A stretch of 64,000 nt of DNA, taken from NCBI GenBank assembly GCA_905181685.1, contig CAJIYK010000006.1, positions 17,968 to 81,967 on the forward strand, given 5' to 3'. This DNA is from Methylophilales bacterium BACL14 MAG-120910-bin43 (GTDB lineage: Bacteria; Pseudomonadota; Gammaproteobacteria; Burkholderiales; Methylophilaceae). The notes beneath the pieces were generated by a model. It ran no database searches. It saw only the letters and a list, made by a program, of their open reading frames with translations, and was not told the DNA's origin. Shown piece after piece: positions 1 to 10,987 of this stretch; the first letter of the stretch is position 1, and every line of letters starts with the position of its first letter. Position numbers and translations under genes: made by a program.

Positions 1-35
1 ATTTAAATAAACATACAAATTTGGAGAAAATATAA

Positions 36-1706
<1,671 letters not shown>

Positions 1707-1734
1707 TTCTAGAAATACCATGTTGAAATAAATT

Positions 1735-1764
1735 AAAAGGCCTCCTAATCGAGGTCTTTTTTTT
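1735..1764 (+). terminator. Rho-independent terminator after groEL
   Basis: A 9-bp stem (aaaggcctc pairing with gaggtcttt, one G-U pair) encloses a 6-base loop and runs into a stretch of eight T residues. It lies 30 bases after the groEL stop codon. Confidence 0.85.
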
Positions 1765-1819
1765 ATAAAAAATACTAAAAAAACACTAACAAAAAAAAAT
1801 TACTGTAGCATGTATTTTT

Positions 1820-4027
1820 ATGAATTTAACAACAATATCTAAAGCTATTTATGCAGATTTAAATGAAAAACAAATGGAAGCTGTCATGCTTCAAAGCCAA
1901 TCATCGCTTGTACTTGCCGGTGCCGGCAGTGGTAAAACGAGAGTTCTGACATCTAGAATTTCTTGGTTAATTGAAAATCAGCTAGCAAGCCCAGGAGCCA
2001 TTCTCGCTGTAACATTCACTAACAAAGCAGCCAAAGAAATGCTGACTAGGATTTCGACTCAACTACCAATTAATATCAGAGGTATGTGGGTAGGTACTTT
2101 TCATGGATTGTGCAATCGTTTTTTACGAAAGCATCACGTTGATGCCAATTTACCTGAAACCTTCCAAATCCTTGATAGCGCAGATCAAAAATCAGCGATT
2201 AAAAGAGTTATGAAGACTATAGGTATCGATGAGGACTTAATTTCCTCAAAAGAGGCGATGTACTTTATTAATAACAATAAAGAGGAAGGTATTCGATCCC
2301 AACAGTTTAAAGCCTATGATGATGTATCTAAAAAACTCAATTCTATTTATGCAGCCTACGATGAGCAATGTCAGAAAGAAGGTGTCGTTGATTTTGCAGA
2401 ACTTATGCTGCGTTGCCTAGAGCTATTCCAAAAAAACTCAACTATCCGTCAACACTACCAAGAAATTTTTAAGCATATCCTTGTGGATGAATTCCAAGAT
2501 ACTAGTCGCTTACAGTATCAGTGGCTAAAAATGCTCACCTCCTCTGAAAGCTTTATTTTTGCGGTGGGAGACGATGATCAATCAATTTATGGGTTTAGAG
2601 GTGCAAGACCTGGAAACATGAAAGATCTTCAGAAGGACTTTAATATCAAAAATGTAATTAAACTGGAACAAAATTATCGATCTAAAAATAATATCCTTAA
2701 TGCAGCCAACGCAATTATTGAAAACAATAATGATAGGTTGGGTAAAAATTTATGGACTGCTTCCGGGGATGGGGATTTAATTAAACAATATACAGCTTTA
2801 GATGATCGTTCAGAAACAGCCTTTATCTTAGATGAAATTAAAATGCGTCATCGTGCAGGTACTGATTATAACCAGATAGCTATTCTTTATAGGAATAATG
2901 CTCAATCAAGAGTTATTGAAATGGCTATGGTCTCTAATAATATCCCTTACAGAGTTTACGGGGGTTTAAGGTTCTTTGAAAGAGCCGAAATTAAAAGTTC
3001 TCTTGCTTACCTTAGGCTTATTAATAATAAAAGGGATGATAATGCCTTTATGAGAATTGTAAATTTTCCAACTCGAGGCATCGGCGCACGAGCTATTGAA
3101 CAAATGCAAGACCATGCAAAAAAGAATGAATGTTCTTTGTGGGAAGGCGCGAAAATTTTTATTTCTGAAAGTAAAAACCTAAAAGTATCTGCATTTATAC
3201 AATTAATTCAAAGTATTGAAGATCAAGTTCATGGAACAAATATTGACGAATCAATTGATATAATTAACTCTCATTCTGGTCTTAAAGATCATTACCTTAA
3301 AGATAAAGATGGTAGCTCACGTGTAGAAAATCTGAATGAACTTGTTTCTGCAGCAAAATCATTTCTCAATGAAGATAGAGATAGTGTCTCCGAGGAAGAA
3401 CCAAACAAAAAAAAATCACTGGCTTTAGCTGAATTCCTTGATTTCACCTCTCTTGAAAGTGGTGAATTACAAGCTGCAGCAAGTGAAGACGCTTTACAAC
3501 TCATGACCATTCATTCATCAAAAGGGCTTGAGTTTGATACAGTATTTATCACTGGTTTAGAGGATGGACTCTGCCCACATGAGAGAAGTTTGAATGAAAA
3601 TAATGGATTAGAAGAAGAGCGACGATTGATGTACGTCGCCATTACTAGAGCAAAAAATAAGCTATATCTTACCTTGTCTCAATCTCGAATGACCTACGGA
3701 CAACCTACCTATAATCTTCCTTCAAGATTTCTAGATGAAATACCAGAATCATTAATAAAAAAAATAAATGTGCCAATTAATAATAGCAATCCTATTGGGG
3801 CCTCATATCATAATAATTCGGCAAAATCATTTAAAAAACCGAGTAAACAAATCTCGAATAATCAATATGAGATTAAAATTGGCTCAATGGTCAACCATGA
3901 TAAATTTGGTGGCGGAACGGTCATAGGCTATGAAGGAAATGAAAATGATCTTCGAATTGAAATTAAATTTCAAAACCATGGGATTAAAATGTTAGCAATG
4001 GAGTATGCAAAGCTTACCAAAGCGTAA
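1820..4027 (+). CDS. uvrD: ATP-dependent DNA helicase UvrD (helicase II)
   Basis: A superfamily 1A 3'-5' DNA helicase for nucleotide-excision and mismatch repair. The 735-residue protein has Walker A AGAGSGKT near residue 35, motif II VDEFQDTS, motif III GDDDQSIYGFRGA, and motif VI YVAITRAK near residue 605. The C-terminal segment after residue 690 (KFGGGTVIGYEG) resembles the small beta-barrel tail of UvrD/PcrA and favours UvrD over Rep. I see no clear Shine-Dalgarno sequence before the ATG. Its stop codon directly abuts the stop of the convergent membrane-protein gene, with no intergenic base. Confidence 0.92.
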   Translation: MNLTTISKAIYADLNEKQMEAVMLQSQSSLVLAGAGSGKTRVLTSRISWLIENQLASPGAILAVTFTNKAAKEMLTRISTQLPINIRGMWVGTFHGLCNRFLRKHHVDANLPETFQILDSADQKSAIKRVMKTIGIDEDLISSKEAMYFINNNKEEGIRSQQFKAYDDVSKKLNSIYAAYDEQCQKEGVVDFAELMLRCLELFQKNSTIRQHYQEIFKHILVDEFQDTSRLQYQWLKMLTSSESFIFAVGDDDQSIYGFRGARPGNMKDLQKDFNIKNVIKLEQNYRSKNNILNAANAIIENNNDRLGKNLWTASGDGDLIKQYTALDDRSETAFILDEIKMRHRAGTDYNQIAILYRNNAQSRVIEMAMVSNNIPYRVYGGLRFFERAEIKSSLAYLRLINNKRDDNAFMRIVNFPTRGIGARAIEQMQDHAKKNECSLWEGAKIFISESKNLKVSAFIQLIQSIEDQVHGTNIDESIDIINSHSGLKDHYLKDKDGSSRVENLNELVSAAKSFLNEDRDSVSEEEPNKKKSLALAEFLDFTSLESGELQAAASEDALQLMTIHSSKGLEFDTVFITGLEDGLCPHERSLNENNGLEEERRLMYVAITRAKNKLYLTLSQSRMTYGQPTYNLPSRFLDEIPESLIKKINVPINNSNPIGASYHNNSAKSFKKPSKQISNNQYEIKIGSMVNHDKFGGGTVIGYEGNENDLRIEIKFQNHGIKMLAMEYAKLTKA

Positions 4028-4793
4028 CTATTTGATTATTGATTTATATATATCTTTATAGGTTGTATATTGAAAAGAAAATAATGTTGAAATATAAGCT
4101 GCTAAGACCAACATACATAAAAATATCAGAACGTAGGACATCAGAACATTTACACTTGACCCAAGTATTGTAAACACCATAATCATTAAAAAAATTAACG
4201 AGATAAAGCCTCCTAATAAAATAAGCCAAGAAAGTGTAATAGGAATAATTGAAAGCAATACACCTGCAAAGCTTGATTTTATTGCTTTCATCAATCCAAA
4301 ATTATGATATGCAATTAAGATAGGCGAAAACCAAGTTGCCATAAGAATAGGTATTGCCAAAACCATAAATTTTATAAAGATGCTAACTAGATTACTAGAA
4401 ATATCTTCACTCATCTCAGCTTCACTTGCAGCAGCCAAAATAATATTTATGTCTGGACTCAAAATCAGAGAAATTAATAATGAATAAAATAAACAAATTA
4501 CCCCAAGATAAATAAGAACTCTTATATTTTCTTTGTTTATCTTTAGCAAAGCCTTAAAATCCGTTTCTTTTTTATTTTGACTCAATCTAAAGAAATTTAT
4601 AAATATCATTGTTGAAATAGGCCAAGCTATAATCAAAAATGGACTTATAAAACTTAACCCCGGAATACTTGGAACAAGGAGATAAGCAAATATATAAACA
4701 CTGCCTAAAAGTAAAGTCTACCTTGAAATTTAACTTAGTTAATAATACGCTCTCGGTAACCCATCTATGAGCCTTGTTTAGTGTTTTTTTCAA
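4028..4793 (-). CDS. BPSS1780-like multi-pass membrane protein (one frameshift)
   Basis: Function unknown. The reading frame starts at a TTG at 4793 that overlaps the thrB stop as TTGA, which suggests translational coupling. The start reads MKKTLNKAHRWVTES, and several strongly hydrophobic helices follow. The order helps the assignment: betaproteobacteria often carry a BPSS1780-family membrane protein beside thrB and polA. One extra base around 4715-4730 breaks the frame. After it the sequence continues as GSVYIFAYLLVPSIPG and then into a long open frame, giving about 254 residues after correction. The family name rests on context and general character, not on a clear motif. Confidence 0.6.
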
Positions 4794-5726
4794 ATCCTAT
4801 ACTCCGTAACTTGCCTATCGATTAATATATTTTTAAATTGATTAGGATTCTTTACCGCAAGAATTTCAGCACTAGGATTGCTATGAATGTGCTCGAGCCT
4901 AGATATATAAAATCTTAGTGCAGCCCACCTAAGTGCTACAGGCATGTAGACTCTCTCTTCTTTAGTAAGTGGTCTTTCAGTCTCATATCCCTCAATGAAC
5001 TCTGTTAATTTATTTTTATCAATTGCTCCATCAGCATCAATACACCAGTCATTCAACGCAATTGCAATATCAAAAACCAGCACCTCTTCACAAGCATAAT
5101 AAAAGTCAATAAAACTTGGTCTTTTTTCATTTAAAAATAAAACATTATCTCTGAATAAGTCTCCGTGGATTGTACTTTTTGGTAAATCACCAACATTATG
5201 ATGGCTTAAGAAATCTATTTCTAATTCAATCATATTTTTTTCTATTGATGTTAATTTTGATTTCATTCCAGCAAACTTATCTTTAATCCATTCTAAGCCC
5301 CTGTCATTTTTTCTTTTTTCTGAAAAAGATTTTGTGATGGTATGCATTTTTGCAAGAGATTTTCCAACAGCAAAGCAATGAATCTCATTTATTTCCTCAA
5401 CTTCTGCGCCGTTTAAGAAAAGAAACTAATAACGCTGGCTTGTCCTTTAGCAAGTTAATAGAATTTTTTTGATTGTTTAAAATGGGGTTGGGGCAATCTA
5501 TATTATGGCCTGATAAAAATGTCATTAAATTAATAAAGAAGGGAAGCTCACCCATAGAATGATGTTCAAATACAGTTAATATATATTTATTTAAACTCGT
5601 TGTTATCAGGTAATTTGTATTTGTAACTCCAGAGGATATTCCATCAAAGCTTTGCAATGTGCCGACATCAAAATCACTTAAAAATGCTTTCAATTCCTCT
5701 TTTGTTATTGATGTATAAACAGCCAT
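4790..5726 (-). CDS. thrB: Homoserine kinase, ThrB type II (one frameshift)
   Basis: Phosphorylates L-homoserine with ATP in threonine synthesis. This is the aminoglycoside-phosphotransferase-fold form found in alpha- and betaproteobacteria, not the GHMP kinase of E. coli. The start MAVYTSITKEELKAFL and the GVTNTNYLITT segment are typical. The catalytic-loop motif is STIHGDLFRDNVLF and the metal-binding Asp lies in FIDFYYA. An extra A/T near 5412 (three T on the plus strand) splits the gene. Removing it restores a continuous frame of about 311 residues, close to the usual length. It lies between DUF2782 and the BPSS1780-like gene, all on the same strand. Confidence 0.9.
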
Positions 5727-5767
5727 TGAGTGTTTTTTTTATTAAAATTCTTGAGTAAGCTAAAAAA

Positions 5768-6103
5768 CTACCAACTATAAATAACCCACTGAGGGACAAC
5801 TAAGGGTTTTAAATCATCTTGACGAATCCAATCGCCCCCCTCTGTCTCTCTTACAAGGTAATATGGTGGAAATCCTTCTGGAGTAACTTTAATATAGTAT
5901 AAATTGCCATTAACCCTATGCTCTTCAATTCTTTTTGTCCCCTCTTTTCGAATTGTAATTTCAGGTTCATATTCGTACCCTGAATCCAATGTGTTTGGTG
6001 GAGATGGCACCTCCTCTAACACTTCAGTTTTTTCAGCGTATGCTGTGGTCGAAAATAAAATATAACCAAGCATTAAGATCAATGTTGTAAAAATTTTGTT
6101 CAT
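5768..6103 (-). CDS. DUF2782 family secreted protein
   Basis: A 111-residue protein of unknown function. The N-terminus is a signal peptide with a hydrophobic core (TTLILMLGYILF) and a likely cleavage after TTAYA. The mature part has the DUF2782 pattern: PEITIRKEG, then EEHRVNGNLYYIKVTPEGFPPYYLV, then a C-terminal W(V)IYSW-like end. Members sit beside polA in many betaproteobacteria, and this one is divergent from polA with about 108 bases between them. It probably acts in the periplasm or at the outer membrane; nothing in the sequence gives a reaction. Confidence 0.8.
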   Translation of the reverse strand: MNKIFTTLILMLGYILFSTTAYAEKTEVLEEVPSPPNTLDSGYEYEPEITIRKEGTKRIEEHRVNGNLYYIKVTPEGFPPYYLVRETEGGDWIRQDDLKPLVVPQWVIYSW

Positions 6104-6172
6104 AGCGTAAGTCTATCAAAATCAGGTAGCCAACAGTAGTTTTTTATCCAAAAAAAGGTTCGAATACGAAGG

Positions 6173-6178
6173 TATAAT
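6173..6178 (+). promoter_or_regulatory. Possible -10 element for polA
   Basis: A perfect TATAAT lies 34 bases before the polA start in the divergent polA/DUF2782 spacer. No recognisable -35 hexamer stands at 17 bases, so this is only a candidate. Confidence 0.3.
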
Positions 6179-6211
6179 GAGAAAATATTTTTTAGAAAAA
6201 TTTAAAAATCT

Positions 6212-8923
6212 ATGAAAACATTGCTCCTAATTGATGGGTCCTCATATTTATATCGTGCATTTCATGCTATGCCCGATTTCAGAAATAAAGAGGGATTTCC
6301 AACTGGGGTTATCTATGGGGTATTAAATATGCTTCAAAATACCCATAAAAAATATGAAAGCACTTACAGTGTTTGTGTTTTTGATGCTAAGGGAAAAACT
6401 TTCCGAAACGATATTTTTGATGACTACAAAGCCAATCGACCAAAAATGCCCGATGATTTATCGATACAGATTGAACCTCTACATAAAGCCATTAATGCAA
6501 TGGGCTGGCCAATCCTTGTTAAAAAGGGAGTTGAGGCAGACGATGTTATCGGAACACTCGCTAAGAAAGCAAATGAAGAAAACATATCGGTTACTATTTC
6601 AACTGGCGATAAAGATTTAGCGCAACTGGTCAATGAAAATACATCCCTTGTCAACACAATGACTAATGAACACTTAGATACCGATGGAGTAAAGGCTAAA
6701 TTTGGGGTTTCGCCCAATCTGATTATTGATTACTTAACTATCATTGGGGACAAGGCAGATAATATTCCTGGCGTTGATAAAGTGGGTCCTAAAACAGCAC
6801 TAAAATGGCTTAATGAATACAATTCGCTTGACAATATTATCAAAAATGCTGATCAAATTACTGGGGCTGTAGGTGAAAACCTAAAAAATTCCCTTAAATG
6901 GTTGCCTGTTGCAAAAGATCTTATTTCCATAAGATCTGAATTAGATATCGATGTTTCATGGGATCAATTTAAAAAAACATCGGAAGATAAGAGTGCTTTA
7001 AAGAAAATGTATCAAGAATTTAATTTTTCTAGTTGGCTTAAAAATTTAGATACTAATAAGACAAATGCACCCATAGATGAAATAAGCCAAAATGATTACG
7101 CAGAGTTTGATGACCAAAAAAAATATACTTTAATTCAAAATTCAGCTCAATTAAAAGTATGCATTGAGGATATTAAAAAAAGAAAATTAGTTGCCATTGA
7201 CACAGAAACTACATCACTTGATGTCATGAGTGCAAAACTAGTTGGAATTTCTATGAGTTTGAAAAAAGGTGAGGCTGTTTATATTCCAGTAAATCATATG
7301 GGGGTGGCTGAAGGTGAGCAGATAAATGAGAGTGAAGTCGTTCAATTACTTAAGCCCATCTTAGAAGACGATTCAATAGTTAAAATAGGTCAAAATATAA
7401 AATATGATGCGCATGTTTTTTTAAATATAGGGATTAAAATGCATGGAATCAATGAGGACACCATGCTTATGAGTTATGTAATTGATAGCAATCAAAGCCA
7501 CGGAATGAACAAACTTAGTAAAAAATATTTAGGTCATGATTGTATAACTTATGAATCTTTAGTTGGTAAAGGGGTGAAGCAACTTACTTTCGACCAAATT
7601 AATATCAACGATGCACTAGATTATGCAGCTGAAGATGCCGATGTCACCTTCCAGCTTTACCATGTCCTCAAAGATCAGTTGAAAAGTGAAAAAAAATTAT
7701 TAGAGATCTATCAAAAATTTGAGATTCCAAGTATGAAGGCGTTAATTGAAATTGAGAGAAATGGCGTGCTAATTGATGCCCATTTACTAGGACAACAAAG
7801 CCAAAAAATTGGAGAGAAATTAATCAAAATAGAGAGCAAAGCTTATGAACTTGCGGGTCAACCTTTTAATTTAGCTTCACCAAAACAGTTGCGTGAAATT
7901 TTATTTGAAAAATTAGAAATAAAACCATTAAAAAAAACCCCTACCGGAACACCTTCAACCTCAGAGGAAGTTCTGCAAGAGCTCGCGAAAGATTATCCAT
8001 TGCCTAAAATTCTTTTAGAATATCGCACTCTCGCGAAGCTCAAATCTACTTATACTGACAAACTCCCATTAATGATAAATCAATCTACCGGAAGAATTCA
8101 TACGAGCTACAACCAGGCTGTTGCCGTAACTGGTAGGCTGGCAAGCTCTGATCCAAACCTACAGAATATTCCCATTAAAAGCTCTGAGGGAAGAAAGATT
8201 AGGGAGGCCTTCATTGCCAAACCAAATTTTTCAATAATATCCGCAGATTATTCTCAAATCGAATTAAGAATTTTAGCGCATCTTTCAAAAGACTTGGGTC
8301 TTATCGAGGCATTTAAAAATAATAAGGATATTCACACAATTACTGCATCAGAAATATTTAATACAAATATTGAAAAAATTACATCAGAACAAAGAAGATA
8401 TGCAAAGATAATTAACTTTGGTTTAATTTATGGAATGGGAGCCTTTGGCTTAGCAAAAACTTTAGATATCACCAGAAGTGATGCTCAAAATTATATTCAA
8501 GAATACTTTAATAAATATCCAACCGTTCTTCAATATATGGAAGAATCAAAACAATTCGCACGAGAGCATGGGTATGTAGAAACTTTTTTTGGAAGACGTC
8601 TATGGCTACCTGAGATAAGCTCATCAAATGGTCTTAGAAAGGCAGGAGCAGAAAGGGCTGCCATCAATGCGCCTATGCAAGGTACAGCTGCAGATTTAAT
8701 TAAACTAGCAATGATCCAAGTACAACAGTGGATTGATGATAATAGTGACTTAAAAGGGCAAGTCATTATGCAAGTTCATGATGAACTTGTATTTGAAGTG
8801 CCTGACAATGAAGTAGAAAAATTCACAAAAAAAATACCTCAAATTATGCAAAATGTTGCCAAACTCGACATCCCTTTAATTGTAGAAATTAATGCTGGCG
8901 AAAATTGGGAGAAAGCGCATTGA
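6212..8923 (+). CDS. polA: DNA polymerase I
   Basis: Fills gaps and removes RNA primers during replication and repair. The 903-residue protein has all three expected domains. The 5'-3' exonuclease spans about residues 1-290 (LLIDGSSYLYRAFHA, GVEADDVIGTLA, STGDKDLAQLV). The 3'-5' proofreading domain spans about 310-500 and keeps its acidic residues (AIDTETTSLD; DYAAEDADVTFQLY), so proofreading looks active. The polymerase domain has SADYSQIELRILAHLS, RRYAKIINFGLIYGMG and MQVHDELVFEV. The frame is intact over 2.7 kb, which contrasts with several broken neighbours. Confidence 0.98.
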   Translation: MKTLLLIDGSSYLYRAFHAMPDFRNKEGFPTGVIYGVLNMLQNTHKKYESTYSVCVFDAKGKTFRNDIFDDYKANRPKMPDDLSIQIEPLHKAINAMGWPILVKKGVEADDVIGTLAKKANEENISVTISTGDKDLAQLVNENTSLVNTMTNEHLDTDGVKAKFGVSPNLIIDYLTIIGDKADNIPGVDKVGPKTALKWLNEYNSLDNIIKNADQITGAVGENLKNSLKWLPVAKDLISIRSELDIDVSWDQFKKTSEDKSALKKMYQEFNFSSWLKNLDTNKTNAPIDEISQNDYAEFDDQKKYTLIQNSAQLKVCIEDIKKRKLVAIDTETTSLDVMSAKLVGISMSLKKGEAVYIPVNHMGVAEGEQINESEVVQLLKPILEDDSIVKIGQNIKYDAHVFLNIGIKMHGINEDTMLMSYVIDSNQSHGMNKLSKKYLGHDCITYESLVGKGVKQLTFDQININDALDYAAEDADVTFQLYHVLKDQLKSEKKLLEIYQKFEIPSMKALIEIERNGVLIDAHLLGQQSQKIGEKLIKIESKAYELAGQPFNLASPKQLREILFEKLEIKPLKKTPTGTPSTSEEVLQELAKDYPLPKILLEYRTLAKLKSTYTDKLPLMINQSTGRIHTSYNQAVAVTGRLASSDPNLQNIPIKSSEGRKIREAFIAKPNFSIISADYSQIELRILAHLSKDLGLIEAFKNNKDIHTITASEIFNTNIEKITSEQRRYAKIINFGLIYGMGAFGLAKTLDITRSDAQNYIQEYFNKYPTVLQYMEESKQFAREHGYVETFFGRRLWLPEISSSNGLRKAGAERAAINAPMQGTAADLIKLAMIQVQQWIDDNSDLKGQVIMQVHDELVFEVPDNEVEKFTKKIPQIMQNVAKLDIPLIVEINAGENWEKAH

Positions 8924-8946
8924 TAGAGAAAATAAAATGACCAAAA

Positions 8947-9687
8947 GTGCTGAAAAAGGAAATCCATGCATTAATTATTGGTGATGAAATTCTTTCTGGC
9001 AAAAGAAAAGATAAGCATTTAACTCATCTAATTGAAACATTAAAAAAACATAACTTTCATATATCTAGAGCAGATTATATTTCTGATGATACCGAAGAGA
9101 TTAAAAAAACATTAGAGCAAAAAAAAGGAGTGATTGTTTTCTGTTTCGGTGGAATTGGTGCTACGCCTGACGACTGTACACGAAGTGCTGCTGCTCAGGC
9201 TCACAAAAAATTATTAATTCGACATCCCGAAGCAAAAGTTTTAATTGAAAAACAATTTGGTGAAGAAGCATATCCAAAGAGAATTCTTATGGCAGACTTA
9301 CCAGAGGAAGCATCTCTTATTCCAAACTCAGTCAACAATATCCCTGGTTTTTTTATAAATCAACATTTCTTCATGCCTGGCTTTCCTGAAATGGCATGGC
9401 CAATGATTGACTGGGTGCTTAAGAATCATCTCTCAAAAACAGAAAGATCAAAAAAATATGAAGATTACTCTATTTGGTTAGACAACGTAAGTGAAAGCAG
9501 TTTGATTGACCTAATGGACCTTACTCAGTCAAAACATCAAAGAATTAAAATATATAGCCTACCAAAAATGCATCCAAAAAAGATGCTTGAGCTTGGAGTC
9601 AGGGGTGAAGAAGGATACGTGAAGGATGCTTTGAACTTTATCAAAGACAATCTAGACAAAATGAAAATTTCTTGGCGAAATCTTTAG
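8947..9687 (+). CDS. Molybdopterin-binding domain protein (MoaB/CinA-N-like)
   Basis: The 246-residue protein has the MoaB/MogA/CinA N-terminal fold: LIIGDEILSGKRKD at the start, then the GGIGATPDDCTRSAAA motif (residues about 70-85), and a GFPEMAWPM segment. In CinA-type proteins this fold is linked to nucleotide or cofactor recycling. This protein lacks the CinA C-terminal amidase domain, so the exact role is open. Translation most likely starts at GTG (8947); the nearby ATG at 8937 is in another frame. It follows polA closely and shares its direction. Confidence 0.8.
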   Translation: MLKKEIHALIIGDEILSGKRKDKHLTHLIETLKKHNFHISRADYISDDTEEIKKTLEQKKGVIVFCFGGIGATPDDCTRSAAAQAHKKLLIRHPEAKVLIEKQFGEEAYPKRILMADLPEEASLIPNSVNNIPGFFINQHFFMPGFPEMAWPMIDWVLKNHLSKTERSKKYEDYSIWLDNVSESSLIDLMDLTQSKHQRIKIYSLPKMHPKKMLELGVRGEEGYVKDALNFIKDNLDKMKISWRNL

Positions 9688-9689
9688 TC

Positions 9690-9718
9690 TTGAAAATAAT
9701 ATCTATGATTATTACAAT
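9690..9718 (+). promoter_or_regulatory. Promoter for dusB-fis-purH-purD
   Basis: TTGAAA (9690-9695) and TACAAT (9713-9718) are 17 bases apart, each one mismatch from the sigma70 consensus. The expected start of transcription (about 9725) lies only about five bases before the dusB ATG, and no Shine-Dalgarno sequence is visible there. Confidence 0.55.
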
Positions 9719-9729
9719 GACGCATTGAT

Positions 9730-10754
9730 ATGATTATTGGTAAACATAAACTTAAAAATAATATTATTTTAGCCCCAATGGCTGGGGTGACAGATAGACC
9801 ATTTCGGATGCTTTGTAAAAAATTTGGTGCAGGTATGGCAGTAAGTGAAATGGTTACATCTAACTCTCTTCTTTATGGAAGTGAAAAAACGTTAAGAAGA
9901 GCAAACCATGAAGGAGAAGTTGCGCCTATATCAGTCCAAATTGCAGGCGCAGATCCTGACATGATGGCAAAAGCAGCTCAATACAATATGAACCGAGGGG
10001 CTCAGATTATTGATATTAATATGGGGTGTCCTGCAAAGAAAATATGTAATGTAATGGCGGGATCTGCCTTACTTAAAGAAGAAAAATTAGTAAAGAAAAT
10101 ACTTGAATCTGTAGTGAGTGCTGTTGATATACCTGTCACACTAAAAATTAGAACGGGGTGGGACAAAGATAATCGCAATGCTGTGACTATTGCGAAAATT
10201 GCAGAGGATGCTGGCATCCAAGCATTGACCATGCATGGAAGAACAAGAGCATGTCTTTATATGGGGATGCTGAATACGATACCATTGCCTCAGTTAAGGA
10301 TAAAATCAAAATGCCTTTAATTGCAAATGGTGACATCACCACACCTGAGAAAGCTCAATTTGTTTTAAAATACACAGGGGCTGATGCTGTAATGATTGGT
10401 AGAGCTGCACAAGGAAGGCCATGGATATTTAGAGAAATTGACCATTATTTAAAAACGGGCACATATTTAACAAGACCCACAAATGACGAAATCCATGAGA
10501 CTACGATAGAACATGTTAAAGATCTTTATGAATTTTATGGGGAGAATAAAGGCTTAAGAATCGCAAGGAAACATATATCATGGTACACAAAGGGATTAAA
10601 AAATTCAGCCTATTTTCGTGCAGCTATGAATAAAATTGAAGACAATAATGAGCAAATTGACTACATTCATTTATTCTTTGAAGACTTAAGTAAAAAAAAT
10701 AAATATATTGCATATGAAGACCATTCTAACGATAAAGAACTCGCTGTAAGATAA
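9730..10754 (+). CDS. dusB: tRNA-dihydrouridine synthase B (one frameshift)
   Basis: FMN-dependent reduction of uridine to dihydrouridine in tRNA D-loops. The N-terminal part has [10 protein letters not shown] and the active-site segment NMGCPAKK with its catalytic cysteine, then TLKIRTGWD and MHGRTR. The C-terminal part carries [23 protein letters not shown] and the helical tail. A missing base near 10259 splits the gene between CLY and GDAEYDT. With one base restored the product is about 341 residues, slightly longer than E. coli DusB. The stop overlaps the fis start as TAATG. The dusB-fis pairing is conserved across proteobacteria. Confidence 0.93.
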
Positions 10755-10987
10755 TGAAAAAAAATTTACCAGATAACATTGATACACTTCTCGATCAATA
10801 TTTTAATGACTTGGATGGGGATAAGCCTACTGCTATCTATGAAATGGTCATTAATACTGTAGAAAAGCCCCTACTCTTGTATATCATGAATAAAACTGAA
10901 GGTAACCAGAGTAAAGCAGCAAAAATGCTAGGCCTAAATCGAAATACGCTAAGAAAAAAACTTAAACAATACAATCTAGATAATTAA
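10754..10987 (+). CDS. fis: Fis family nucleoid/transcription regulator
   Basis: A 77-residue DNA-bending protein. The C-terminal helix-turn-helix is clear (GNQSKAAKMLGLNRNTLRKKL). It is about 20 residues shorter than the E. coli protein and lacks the N-terminal beta-hairpin arms used there to activate Hin/Gin invertases; short forms are usual in betaproteobacteria. Its ATG overlaps the dusB stop by one base, so translation is probably coupled as in the E. coli dusB-fis operon. purH begins immediately after its stop codon. Confidence 0.9.
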   Translation: MKKNLPDNIDTLLDQYFNDLDGDKPTAIYEMVINTVEKPLLLYIMNKTEGNQSKAAKMLGLNRNTLRKKLKQYNLDN

